Assembly: GCA_027596035.1 (NCBI GenBank) | Contig: JADGJA010000821.1 | Coordinates: 1 to 10,210, forward strand | Direction of reading: 5' to 3' | Length of the DNA: 10,210 nucleotides | Source of the DNA: Thoreauomyces humboldtii | Taxonomy: Eukaryota; Chytridiomycota; Chytridiomycetes; Spizellomycetales; Powellomycetaceae | Shown here: positions 1-6,830 of the stretch, in pieces | Layout of the letters: every line of letters begins with the position of its first letter | Position numbering within the stretch: position 1 is the first letter of the stretch | Notes under the pieces: model-generated | Seen by the model: the letters and a program-made list of their open reading frames with translations, nothing else | Databases searched by the model: none | Told to the model about the DNA's origin: nothing | Made by a program: the position numbers and the translations under genes

Positions 1-94
1 ACATTGGGGAGACTGAGGAGGAGGCGCCGGGGCCGGGGACCAGGGGACCGCGGGGGAGAGGAAGGTGCCGAAACGGAGTGCGGCCGCGAAGGCC

Positions 95-616
95 ATGGCG
101 AAAATGACTGCGCAGTTCAGTCGGCTGTCCCCTTCGCCGACTGTCGGAGTCGGAAACGGTCCCGAGGACGCTCGCTCCGACTTCAAGCTGGCATCCAAGC
201 TGGAGCATCTGGCATTGTCTACGCCCCCGGCCTTTCCATCAAGACCCACACCAACCGTGCTACGGATGCGTCGATTTGTGAGGCCACCCAGCGCCGTTGG
301 CAAGCGCAAGAACATCGAAGACCAGGAAGCGTCGCGGTTCGTCCGAGCGCGTTCAGCACCCCCTGCTGCGGAAGGGCCTGCTGAAGAAGTTGAGGATTTC
401 GGCAGATGGCAACGTTCGGCTGTCGGCCCTTCGGGCCGTCGGGTTGAGCAAGGACCTGAAACCGTCTCCCACAACCTCCCAGGCAGGCTCTCCACGGCTC
501 TCCTTCTCCAAGCGAGGACAGACCCTGATGTCTGTATCAGTGGTCACATCCTCCATGTGGATGCTGATGTCGCTACCTTGGCTGAGAACCTTCGTCTGGC
601 GAGCCGGAGCATCTGA
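95..616 (+). CDS. Hypothetical protein, 173 aa, no family recognised
   Basis: The ATG at 95 sits in a good eukaryotic start context (GCCATGG). The frame then stays open to a TGA at 614-616. The product would be rich in Ser, Pro, Arg and Ala, with a basic, probably disordered N-terminal half, a central acidic patch (EEVEDFG) and a more folded-looking C-terminal stretch (CISGHILHVDADVATLAENL) at about residues 140-160. No signal peptide, membrane segment or known domain was recognised. The frame is also open upstream to about position 17, so an upstream exon joining it is possible. At 173 codons it only slightly exceeds what chance would give at this composition. A second frame (4-384) overlaps it and also looks coding in part, so the frame choice is not certain. 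Confidence 0.3.
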   Translation: MAKMTAQFSRLSPSPTVGVGNGPEDARSDFKLASKLEHLALSTPPAFPSRPTPTVLRMRRFVRPPSAVGKRKNIEDQEASRFVRARSAPPAAEGPAEEVEDFGRWQRSAVGPSGRRVEQGPETVSHNLPGRLSTALLLQARTDPDVCISGHILHVDADVATLAENLRLASRSI

Positions 617-1863
617 GCTTCGATGATGGGCTGGACACTGAACATTCACGACAGCATCAAACGGACCTCATGCGTGTGATCGCACTCATGTGCATGTGTA
701 ACGCCCAACAAGGATTTCTTCGATTTTCTTCCACGGCCAATACTAAGCACGCCAAGATTTGTGAGCAGGCAGATCAAGGAGCGATTCTTGAAACGCGACC
801 TTAGCGAGCATCTCCGTGTGCACCAAGACTTTCTCGCCAACCAACGCGGAGACCGGCTGGTCCAACGTTTGTCCTAATCAACCAGCGCCCTTATTGGATA
901 GAGGAACTGCGGATCCTTCAGAAATGGAAGCGCTGTGAAGGAGATGTATGGTCAGCCTATTTTGACTCGCCTTATCCAATCACAAAACCCTCGACAGACA
1001 CTCACCGCCGTACCCGAGAAATGTGATGGACAGGGAGCCATAGCACCGATGGCCTTCACGTGTGCTCGCCTTCTTCGGGGCTTCCGGAATCTGGAGAGGC
1101 GATGTCAGAACATTCCTTTCACCTCTTGAGGAGCCTCCGGGAGAATTATGGAAACTTCCATGGATGCTGTGATGTCGGCTCACCGCTTTCGTGGTAAGAG
1201 GAGGGGCTCAGGCTTCTCGCACGTAAGTTCATTGTACTTGCAAACGACAGACCGTGACATGGAAATTCGTTCGCAGCAGCCTGGGACCCTTTCTCTTTAC
1301 CTAAGTAGGGACTCGACGAGAAAACTGACAAACTCAGGTGCGCGAGAGAAGATAGCAGCGGACCTGGCGGTTGAAAGATTGTAGCATAGTGTCAACGGCA
1401 TACACGATCAGCCGCCGCCGTACCTGACCAATGCTTGGAACTCCTGTTTTCTGCAAGCCACGCTGAAGGTGTACGAAAAGAAACGCTCTGCGTCGCGGCA
1501 TGTTGTCATCACCTACAAATCCACCAGCGCACGGCTCCTCAGCCTTGCGGTGAACTTGGGCCTGAATTCCCTTGGAATACCATACCCACGACGAACCACA
1601 CCGCCAGTCCAGAATCGGCGCATCGTCGATATCTCTTCCGTGGAGGGAGCGTCGCCTCTGCCACGGAAACGCTCTGACGAGAAACGAATGATGTGATCCG
1701 TTTGCGTGCGCGACTTGTTCTGCGCTTGGACTTAACAGCCATTTCTCCTTAGGGACACTGATGACACACACACGCAAATAAGCAGAAGGCCTTGCTTATT
1801 CTGCTCTTAGGGAATCTTCTTTGTCGACTCTGTGGCTTATTCCATTGATCGGGGACTAGCCGC
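617..1863 (+). other. Stretch without an assignable gene; broken coding-like frames
   Basis: No complete gene could be built here. One plus-strand frame runs from about 589 to 1195 with only two internal stops (TAG 802-804, TGA 1024-1026) and reaches a donor-like GTAAGA at 1194. A second frame runs from 935 to 1693 with two internal stops (TGA 1127-1129, TAG 1382-1384). Parts read like protein, but no family is recognisable and the minus strand has an equally long frame (1334-1777). Two splice-acceptor-like sites lie near the right end. CTTAAC at 1731-1736 followed by a pyrimidine run and AG at 1751-1752 has the spacing of a branch point and acceptor. A second pyrimidine-AG occurs at 1802-1810. 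They may belong to the FKBP-like gene that follows. Confidence 0.25.
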
Positions 1864-2000
1864 GTGGGGATGTCCCACATGAAAGTCGGCGGAGTTAGGA
1901 AGGTACATATCCCGGCACATATGAACAATCGTATCGCCGCGAATGTTCCGTCCAACATGCCGATCGTCGTTGGAATCGAACTACATGATCGGGGACTAGC
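1846..2000. repeat. 15-bp direct repeat pair flanking the FKBP-like segment
   Basis: TGATCGGGGACTAGC occurs at 1846-1860 and again, identically, at 1986-2000. The copies are 140 bp apart. In each, one plus-strand frame reads Asp-Arg-Gly-Leu-Ala, although the two copies lie in different frames relative to each other. Together they bracket almost exactly the segment that looks like an FKBP C-terminus. Repeats of this length so close together are unlikely by chance. Confidence 0.85.
1864..1989 (+). pseudogene. FKBP-type peptidyl-prolyl isomerase, C-terminal fragment or exon
   Basis: The 42-codon segment carries the C-terminal FKBP signature in order: MKVGGVRKVHIP, then a loop, then VPSNMPIVVGIELHD. 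In FKBPs the first block is the strand-turn before the IPP loop, and the second is the IPPxAxLVFxVEL strand that closes the sheet. FKBPs catalyse cis-trans isomerisation of peptidyl-proline bonds and act as chaperones or FK506-binding proteins. Here the Tyr of the usual AYG/GYG loop is replaced (HMNN region) and the usual Phe of LVF is Val, so catalysis is doubtful. The N-terminal two thirds of the domain are not found in frame upstream. A segment at 1811-1855 (frame reading VDSVAYSIDRG) faintly resembles the FDSS..RG block, but it is in another frame. The fragment continues without a stop into the following ORF. It could be a real exon of a divergent FKBP or a relic; the pseudogene call is an inference. 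Confidence 0.5.
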
Positions 2001-2064
2001 AAAGGCTTGGTCGCGCCTCGTTCTCACGCTAAGTCTTTTTCGTTCTTCTTTGGTGGTGGCAACC

Positions 2065-2478
2065 ATGACTCGCCCCGCCGCAATCGCTGTCCTCGCTGCC
2101 CTTGCCGCCCACGACGGAGCCACCACCACCATCACCATCACCCACCTCCTCGTCTCCCACCACGGAGCTCGCGACCAGAAGGTCGCTAAAGTATGGATCG
2201 CTCGCGCGGTCAAGGACCGCCTTGTGCGTCGTAACGCGGGTCGCCTGGTCGTGCTCCCCGCCGTCGCCCTCGCCAATGTCGACCTGGCTGCCGATGTTGA
2301 GGGTGACTATGAGGAGGAGGAGTCCGTTCGGGGGTCCGAGATGTCTGCCGAAGCCGTTCGTGGGACTCGGCGCCGTCCATGGACGGACCCTAGGATCCAC
2401 GTTCTCCCCAGCACCACGCGCGTGACGCGCACTTCCGACGAGCGCAACGCGCGTGGCGACAACATCTGGGGCGCATGA
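2065..2478 (+). CDS. Hypothetical protein, 137 aa, Arg/Val/Ala-rich
   Basis: The ATG at 2065 (context GCAACCATGA) opens a frame that ends at TGA 2476-2478. The first 17 residues (MTRPAAIAVLAALAAHD) are hydrophobic and Ala-rich and could be a weak signal or anchor. A Thr/Ile/His run encoded by ACC/ATC/CAC codons follows. The middle (residues about 43-78) is a basic then hydrophobic helix-like stretch, and residues about 80-90 are acidic (DYEEEES). Third positions are strongly C/G, which fits coding use, but much of this comes from simple-sequence content. The same frame is open upstream into the FKBP-like segment at 1864, so the ORF could instead be the tail of that gene. No family is recognised. 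Confidence 0.33.
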   Translation: MTRPAAIAVLAALAAHDGATTTITITHLLVSHHGARDQKVAKVWIARAVKDRLVRRNAGRLVVLPAVALANVDLAADVEGDYEEEESVRGSEMSAEAVRGTRRRPWTDPRIHVLPSTTRVTRTSDERNARGDNIWGA

Positions 2479-2490
2479 AGTCGGCCGGTT

Positions 2491-2563
2491 CATCATCGAC
2501 ATCACCATCAACATCATCATCATCATCATCATCACCAACATCATCATTATCAACGCTACCAGC
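2491..2563. repeat. CAT/CAC trinucleotide low-complexity tract
   Basis: An imperfect run of CAT units, with CAC, CAA and TAT interruptions, spans this stretch. In plus-strand frames it would encode poly-His (with Gln and Tyr), poly-Ser or poly-Ile; on the minus strand it gives poly-Asp or poly-Met. The His frame lies directly after the TGA that ends the preceding ORF and stays open to TGA at about 2629. No expressed protein can be proposed from the tract alone. Confidence 0.8.
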
Positions 2564-2767
2564 ACCAATACCACCACCCTTCCTCAACCCTCGAGCTACA
2601 CATGATCCAAGACCATCTGAAGGACCCCTGAGGGCTCTGGCCGTTGTCCATGGGGTTCCGCCTGTGGAGATGGGATGACCGTCGCAGAGTTCGCGGCTTT
2701 TGGTTCGCGATCGTGACTTTTACTTTTCGACCTTTTCACCTTTTTCCTGCTCCTGCTCCTCGATGTT

Positions 2768-2940
2768 ATAGAGCTGCCGTCGGCGCTGCCGTCGGCGCTG
2801 CCGCTGCTGCTGCGGCCGTTCCCGCGTTGAGTCCGAGGCCGAGGCCGAGGACCGAGACGACGACGCTGACGCGGATGAGGATGATGTTGCGGACGAGGAT
2901 GCTGCCGCTGTTACTGCTGCTGCTCCCGCTCCTGTCGTAG
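2768..2940. repeat. GCN and GAN triplet-rich low-complexity region
   Basis: The tract starts with two copies of a 12-bp unit (GCTGCCGTCGGC) and a GCT/GCC run. It continues with GAGGCC repeats, then GAC/GAT-rich and GCT-rich stretches. All frames on both strands are free of stops for long distances because of the composition. One plus-strand frame, read from about 2827, gives an acidic segment (ESEAEAEDRDDDADADEDD) followed by an Ala-rich one, typical of a disordered linker. The overlapping 98-aa plus ORF (2644-2940) and 152-aa minus ORF (2720-3178) cannot be separated from this composition effect. Confidence 0.65.
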
Positions 2941-3125
2941 GAGGCATGGTAGGCGCCTTTGGACCTTGGTGAAACAGGATCTCGTGCTTGTTACATTGAC
3001 GGCTGGGTCGACGCTTCACGGATGGACCTTCCTCCATCCTATCTGGAGGCACAGGCAGTGCACGCCCGTGCAGCTTCAACACCAGCGCTCGTTGGAAGCT
3101 GGGCGAAAAGATTCGTCCCCCAAGC

Positions 3126-3605
3126 TGAGACCATGACCTTGCGACGACTGTTCTCCTGACCACCCATGCTGCCCCCATTGGGCTTCTATCTGCTGGGTCC
3201 GCAATGCTGTCAAAGGGTGCAGAGCGGGCCTATGCAGACAAGGGTCCAGTCTTCAACGAAGCTAAGGTCCTCGCAGCTTTCTTCCACCACAAGCAGATGT
3301 CGGCAGTCAACTTGGAAGCTGCGAGGGTCCAGGCAAACGTGGACACAGCGCGGATCCAGGCAGACGTGGAAGCTGCGCGGATCCAGGCGGACATGGACAT
3401 GGCCGATCGACAGATCATCTTGGCGAAGGTTGAAGCCGGCAATGATGTTCGGCTGGCGGAAATCCAGCTTGAGTTTGCGAGAGTCAATGCTGAAAGTCGG
3501 AAACACCGCCGTCGTTTTTTGCCTTCCGAAGCAACTTCACAACGGCAAGCGCTACCGAAATCCTTCGGAACGCGATCGAATCTCAGTCCCCACGCCCCGC
3601 ACTGA
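3126..3605 (+). CDS. Ala/Gln-rich helical protein with 9-residue repeats (exon or partial gene)
   Basis: The frame opens after a TGA at 3123-3125 and stops at TGA 3603-3605. An internal ATG at 3204 could start a 133-aa protein. Upstream of it the frame reads a small-residue, hydrophobic stretch (LATTVLLTTHAAPIGLLSAG) that could be a membrane helix, so an upstream exon is plausible. From about residue 38 of the ATG-started form comes a long amphipathic helix with three 9-residue units (ARVQANVDT, ARIQADVEA, ARIQADMDM), then a further helix (RLAEIQLEFARVNAES). It ends in a basic, Ser/Pro-rich tail. It is probably an alpha-helical scaffold or coiled coil; no family is recognised. A longer frame (3166-3780, 204 aa) overlaps it but reads the repeats as GSRQTW units, which looks like an out-of-frame reading. 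Confidence 0.42.
3318..3398 (+). repeat. Three 27-bp imperfect tandem repeats
   Basis: Units are 3318-3344, 3345-3371 and 3372-3398. They share a core of GCG(C/A)GG(A/G)TCCAGGC followed by (A/G)AC(G/A)TGGA. The unit is a multiple of three, so it encodes a 9-residue repeat in the frame of the 3126-3605 ORF. Differences between units fall largely at synonymous or conservative positions in that frame (Val/Ile, Asn/Asp, Val/Met), which supports that reading frame. Confidence 0.85.
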
Positions 3606-3628
3606 CTACCCTTATCTACCCTTGCTAG

Positions 3629-4206
3629 ATCTGCCATCCTATATACTACCCCCACATCGTGGCTGCCAGAGCGGCGGCCAAGACATTAAGAGGGTAGTCG
3701 TCACCATTCTTGCCCCCAAGCTACTACTGTACCATCCAGTGACCGTGACCCCGGTGATTGGAAAGCTGCAAAGGCATTGAACTTTAACGTCAAACAAATG
3801 GGTCCGCGTCCTCAGTGGCGGCCTGACATCTCGTGGGATCATCAAACCCTCGACGACTATGCCGTCAAGAAAAAGATAGGTGTTCAAGGAGAAGAATTCT
3901 CAGTGAACCGGATGTCAGCCACCGCGCATGTTACGTGTCATCGGCCAATCAGAGAACCATATAGGACGCAGTGGACCATCATATGTGATCCTGGTTCCAA
4001 GCCTTACATGACGGCTGTTTCCGCTACATGATCCCAATATCAGTTTGAAGACAACATCATCTTCTTCTTGCTTTCTCGTGCAGCCTATCGATAGATTCTT
4101 CATCCGCCACTTCTACGCAGGGACTCCTCACGATTATTGGGGCCCTTTCAACACCACCTTCTTGCCAAATGGCCTCATCCTGGCACCTCAAACCCATGCC
4201 TTTTGA
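3629..4206 (+). CDS. Candidate multi-exon gene segment, unknown function
   Basis: Three coding-like pieces in different frames can be joined by GT-AG introns that keep the frame. They are 3629-3693, 3740-4016 and 4084-4203, with introns 3694-3739 (46 nt) and 4017-4083 (67 nt). The first piece follows an acceptor-like CTAG at 3625-3628 with a CTGAC motif upstream at 3600-3604. The middle piece is the best (ORF 3777-4031 is its core). The last piece, aromatic-rich (FIRHFYAGTPHDYWGPFN), follows a strong pyrimidine tract ending GTGCAG. It meets a TGA at 4204-4206, but a frame with ATG 4196 continues to 4312 in coding-like sequence (FELELIDFPC), suggesting a frameshift in TTTT at 4201-4204. It may be continuous with the helical ORF to its left. 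No domain is recognised. The minus strand has a competing ORF (4057-4425, 122 aa). Confidence 0.28.
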
Positions 4207-4374
4207 GCTCGAGCTCATCGACTTCCCTTGCGCCACTTCCCTTCCGGCCGCCGATTCCTTGGGCTTCTGCCTGGACCAGCACCGGGGATTCACTCGTTTC
4301 ATGCAATGCTGATGCAAGGCAGCCAGCCGGAAAGATTGCCGTTGCCATCTAGGATCGGACAACAAAGGCCTTCC

Positions 4375-4779
4375 TGATAGAGCGAACGATATACGGAACA
4401 GGCGGATGCGATACAACTCAAGCAAATAGAGACGAAAGCTTCGAAGAGTGCTGTGAGTGCCTTGACACTCGCAATGTCCCAGTCACCACCGCTTCTTCCG
4501 GCGCCCGCGAAGGGTGAGACCTCGGCATGGACGCTGCTTCGACAGTTTGCGGTTAACAAGAGCGAGCAAGGAAATCCTCTTCCCATTGAAGTTAAGCTTG
4601 ACGAGATTACGCTCCGTTTCCCGAATCAGCTGAGGTGGCAACATGAAGACGGCATACCAGGCGAGAATTTGGCAGAGGCGAGGGACACCTTGATCAAGGA
4701 GCAACAGCTCCTCCCTGTCTCATCCGCGAGCATCATTTCGAAGTCACGCGCTTATCCAAGCTTTTCGAGATTGGTCTAG
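4375..4779 (+). CDS. Hypothetical protein frame, 134 codons
   Basis: Open from just after TGA-TAG at 4369-4374 to TAG 4777-4779. The first in-frame ATG is at 4474. The N-terminal part is Lys/Ala/Gln-rich and helical (QLKQIETKASK). The middle is mixed and protein-like (IEVKLDEITLRFPNQLRWQH, about residues 74-93), then a helix (AEARDTLIKEQQLL). Near 4715-4735 the coding-like reading seems to pass to the next frame, which continues (REHHFEVTRLSKLFEIGLGS) to a TAG at about 4809. A one-base indel or an unseen intron would explain it. No family is recognised. Confidence 0.28.
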
Positions 4780-4809
4780 GCAGTCCCTTCGCCGCCTGCC
4801 TCTTCTAGA

Positions 4810-5081
4810 GTGAGCCGAGGGCGCGCGGCGTCCGGGAAATGCGAGGAAGTCTGTCATCGAGGCTGGAAAGCGAAAGTACCGGAAACAGTAGCACTCCGAG
4901 AAATTCGAGCGCGCCGCAGAGATATCTGGCCGCCTCATTCGCGAGCTACACTTCTGACGTCTCCTCCAGGAGATCAGCTAAGATATTCTCCTCGGGGTTC
5001 GCTTTAAGGAATTCCATACTTGGGCGTTCTTGCAGGAAGGATAACTACCTCGTCGGTCTCTTCGCCGATCGGCCAACATAA
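4810..5081 (+). CDS. Ser/Arg-rich hypothetical frame
   Basis: Open after the TAG at about 4807-4809 to TAA 5079-5081, with ATG at 4839 giving 80 aa. It is Ser-rich (about a quarter of residues), with basic residues and no hydrophobic core until the last 15 residues. Such composition fits a disordered segment but also chance. It lies in the same frame as the shifted continuation of the preceding ORF, so it may belong to the same gene if the TAG is an error or lies in an intron. Confidence 0.2.
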
Positions 5082-5082
5082 A

Positions 5083-5211
5083 ATGTCACAGCGAATGGCC
5101 AGACGGCAGCGGCGAGGATTTCGACAGATCCCAAGTGGCGAAGAGAAGGAGGAGGGTGAGGAGGAGGGGACCCCGCCACCGGGGTGGTCAGTGTTGCTTC
5201 GCTACCGTCAG
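5083..5211 (+). CDS. Possible small exon ending at a GTGAGT donor
   Basis: ATG at 5083 opens a basic N-terminus (SQRMARRQRRGFRQ), then a Glu/Gly-rich stretch made by GAGGAG repeats. The frame would stop at TGA 5212-5214 (CAG TGA). A consensus-like donor GTGAGT begins at 5211 or so, within that codon, so the reading could be an exon end. A pyrimidine-rich acceptor-like TTTGCAG lies near 5350-5356. No product can be proposed. Confidence 0.18.
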
Positions 5212-5740
5212 TGAGTCGCGGGTTGGGCTCTGATGCGTATCTACATTTAAGCCGGCTTTCCGAGGAGGATGAGCCGCTGCAATAAGAACACCGGTCTGGG
5301 TACCGGTATGACCTTGGCAAGTACTTTCAAGTAGAACGGCGTACATTGCTTTGCAGACAGCCGTAATGATTTGGGGGTGGATTCTTGATCCTATCATTCG
5401 CTTTATTCGTTCGATCTCGAAAGAAAATCAGCAGGAAAATCATCATTAAAGAAGCGACATTCCTTCGAAATTCCTTGGATCATAGGTACCGCGACGTCAG
5501 GTACTCTCTCACTGAAGAAAAGGCTTTGTAGTTGCTCAACCACAGAAACTTCCGAGTGGCACTTCGCTAGCAACGCTCCCTCCAAGCTCACCAGCAGAAC
5601 TTGCCAGGAAACTCTAGCAAAGCTCACCCGTACAGCTCGAACGAGAACAGCTCCAGCGCCAAGCTTACGATGAATCCGCAAGATCCGCACAATCTTCTCA
5701 TCGCGGGCTCCCCTCCCGTGTACACGGGATCTTTCTCAGT
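5212..5740. other. Stretch without an assignable gene
   Basis: No frame here is long enough to stand out. A short ORF from ATG 5366 to TAA 5447-5449 and a 53-codon frame 5370-5531 (a hydrophobic stretch followed by basic residues) both look protein-like but are well within chance. Acceptor-like sites occur at 5350-5356 and about 5630-5637 (cacccgtacag). The latter opens a Gln/Arg-rich reading that runs on in frame to the ATG at 5744, so part of this stretch may be exon or intron of the following candidate gene. A minus-strand frame (5403-5690) is equally long. Confidence 0.25.
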
Positions 5741-5743
5741 TCA

Positions 5744-6609
5744 ATGATCATTCCTAGGAACGATCAAGGCCAGCTGGCAAGGAGCAATCGACCTCTTGCA
5801 CCCAACTGCACTCCTCAGGGCGTAATCATGGGTGAGGCACTCGCGCAGATCCGAGACGGACTGATCAGGCAGCAGCCGGCTTCCGAAGGCAGCGTCAAGG
5901 CGGGGACAAGCACCATCAACATCTCCCGGAAATACGTGTTCAAGTGCCGCTACCAGCATGCCGACGCACCCAAGCAGTTTTTTGTTGATGTCCGCAAGGC
6001 GTTCGGAGGGTGAAGTTGGGAAGGCGGTCGGGGGGTGGGGTAGGCTGAGTTGGGAAGGCGGTTGGCGGGTGGAAGCGGGCAGCGTCTCCTTCTGCACCTT
6101 GCCACAAGCCATAACTTCCAGGCAGCGTCGGAACTGGCGGCCTTCAATCGCTGGCGAGATGAGTTGCTGGACAGGCAAGCGCGCCTTGAACAGGACTACC
6201 GATTCCAGTATGGCAAAAAGTTTTCACGCAAGCTGGCCAACCGCCGTCGTGAGGAAGAGCGTCTCCGCATCACCCCGGTCGTAAGTGACCGTCGACTGCT
6301 CGCTCCGTTTGGTTGGCTAGTATTAACTCTCGCACGTATGATCCCTGACTTTGCTCAGCTACGCAGCATACCATAGCAGGGTAGAGCGATCATCCGGCAG
6401 ATACGAATGCCATCGATAGTACTCGGGAAAATGCATCAAGTAACGGCGGGTCAACTTGCGGTAAGACCGCAAACCGTGTTGCATTCACCGGTTGGGTGCT
6501 AATTATAGGTCCGGTATATAGCGGTGATCATGCCTTCCGCCATGCCACAGAAACGTTCATCGATGTCGGAAACTACCCTCGCAACGAGCGTCCCACCGCT
6601 AAAGGATGA
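5744..6609 (+). CDS. Candidate multi-exon hypothetical gene
   Basis: The first piece is ORF 5744-6013, which reads a helix (GEALAQIRDGLIRQQ) and a mixed basic segment (ISRKYVFKCRYQHADAPKQF). It ends at a GGTGAAG donor-like site near 6010. The second piece, within 6050-6280, reads a charged amphipathic helix (RWRDELLDRQARLEQDYRFQ, then RKLANRRREEERLR). It stops exactly at a consensus donor GTAAGT at 6281. Removing 6281-6384 (104 nt, ending GGGTAG, with CTGAC inside) keeps the frame into a third piece, 6385-6606, which carries the first copy of the 54-bp repeat and ends at TGA 6607-6609. The junction of the first two pieces is not settled. No domain is recognised; the charged helix suggests a coiled-coil or nucleic-acid-associated protein. 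A 145-aa minus-strand ORF (5741-6178) competes with the first piece. Confidence 0.3.
6014..6062 (+). repeat. G-rich 34-bp imperfect tandem duplication
   Basis: AGTTGGGAAGGCGGT occurs at 6014-6028 and again at 6048-6062. The bases after each copy are related (a G-rich GGGTGG stretch), so the unit is an imperfect 34-bp tandem repeat. It lies where an intron of the candidate gene is suspected, and includes the longest G runs of this part of the window. Confidence 0.75.
6281..6384 (+). other. Candidate 104-nt intron with consensus donor
   Basis: It starts GTAAGT at 6281 and ends TAG at 6384. ATTAAC (about 6323-6328) and CTGAC (about 6346-6350) are possible branch sites. Removing it joins two open frames in phase (phase 0). 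Other AG choices nearby (after CTCAG or GCAG) keep other frames, so the acceptor is a best guess. Confidence 0.4.
6439..6492 (+). repeat. 54-bp direct repeat, copy 1
   Basis: Identical base for base to 6622-6675. It contains TTGCGGT-AAG-ACCGCAA at 6456-6472, a perfect 7-bp inverted repeat with a 3-nt loop, and ends with the palindrome ACCGGT. The match resumes after a 2-bp gap as TGGGTGC. The frame used by the upstream candidate exon reads Ser-Asn-Gly-Gly-Ser-Thr-Cys-Gly at its start. Confidence 0.95.
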
Positions 6610-6621
6610 CACCAACAACTT

Positions 6622-6675
6622 AGTAACGGCGGGTCAACTTGCGGTAAGACCGCAAACCGTGTTGCATTCACCGGT
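6622..6675 (+). repeat. 54-bp direct repeat, copy 2
   Basis: Starts 183 bp after copy 1. Since 183 is 61 codons, both copies lie in the same reading frame. The inverted repeat falls at 6639-6655. The 129 bp between the copies are not related to the sequence after copy 2, so this is not a simple 183-bp tandem array but a short segment present twice. The frame through copy 2 is open from 6610 to TAG 6796-6798; another frame (ORF 6524-6778) also spans it. Confidence 0.95.
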
Positions 6676-6830
6676 GATGGGTGCGACAAGACGCTTGGCA
6701 AGAAACAATCCGTGGGCACGATGCCGGTCGTCCAGTTGCGAGACCCTACCACGACAAACGGACCTTCGCAGGCCATGACCACGAAATCTGGGCGCTAGCA
6801 CGTGCGAACTCCTGACCTTCAACGAGGGAC

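Noticed and set aside
1334..1777. 147-aa minus-strand ORF.
   Set aside because: Its length is within chance and its composition (Trp, Cys, Arg) is shadow-like. It could not be excluded outright.
2029..2577. 182-aa minus-strand ORF with poly-Met and poly-Asp.
   Set aside because: It is the antisense of the CAT and ACC/ATC low-complexity tracts; the residue bias reflects simple repeats.
2720..3178. 152-aa minus-strand ORF rich in Ser, Ala, Arg and Gln.
   Set aside because: It is antisense to GCN/GAN triplet tracts that remove stops from all frames; no domain is recognisable.
3166..3780. 204-aa plus-strand ORF, the joint longest in the window.
   Set aside because: Its length comes from crossing the 27-bp repeats out of the frame in which they look protein-like. 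The translation is rich in Trp, Arg and Ser as shadows often are.
1864..5007. One plus-strand frame lacks TAA over about 1,000 codons while containing TGA and TAG, hinting at a reassigned genetic code.
   Set aside because: TAA is rare in this part of the window in every frame, so its absence from one of six frames is only mildly unlikely. The ankyrin gene is read well with the standard code and introns.
5370..5531. A 53-codon frame with a hydrophobic stretch followed by basic residues, resembling a membrane anchor.
   Set aside because: Too short to stand out, no start codon, and competing frames look equally protein-like.
5741..6178. 145-aa minus-strand ORF opposite the 5744-6013 candidate exon.
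   Set aside because: Its length is within chance and no family is recognisable. The plus strand was preferred because it links to a GTAAGT donor in frame, but this is not decisive.
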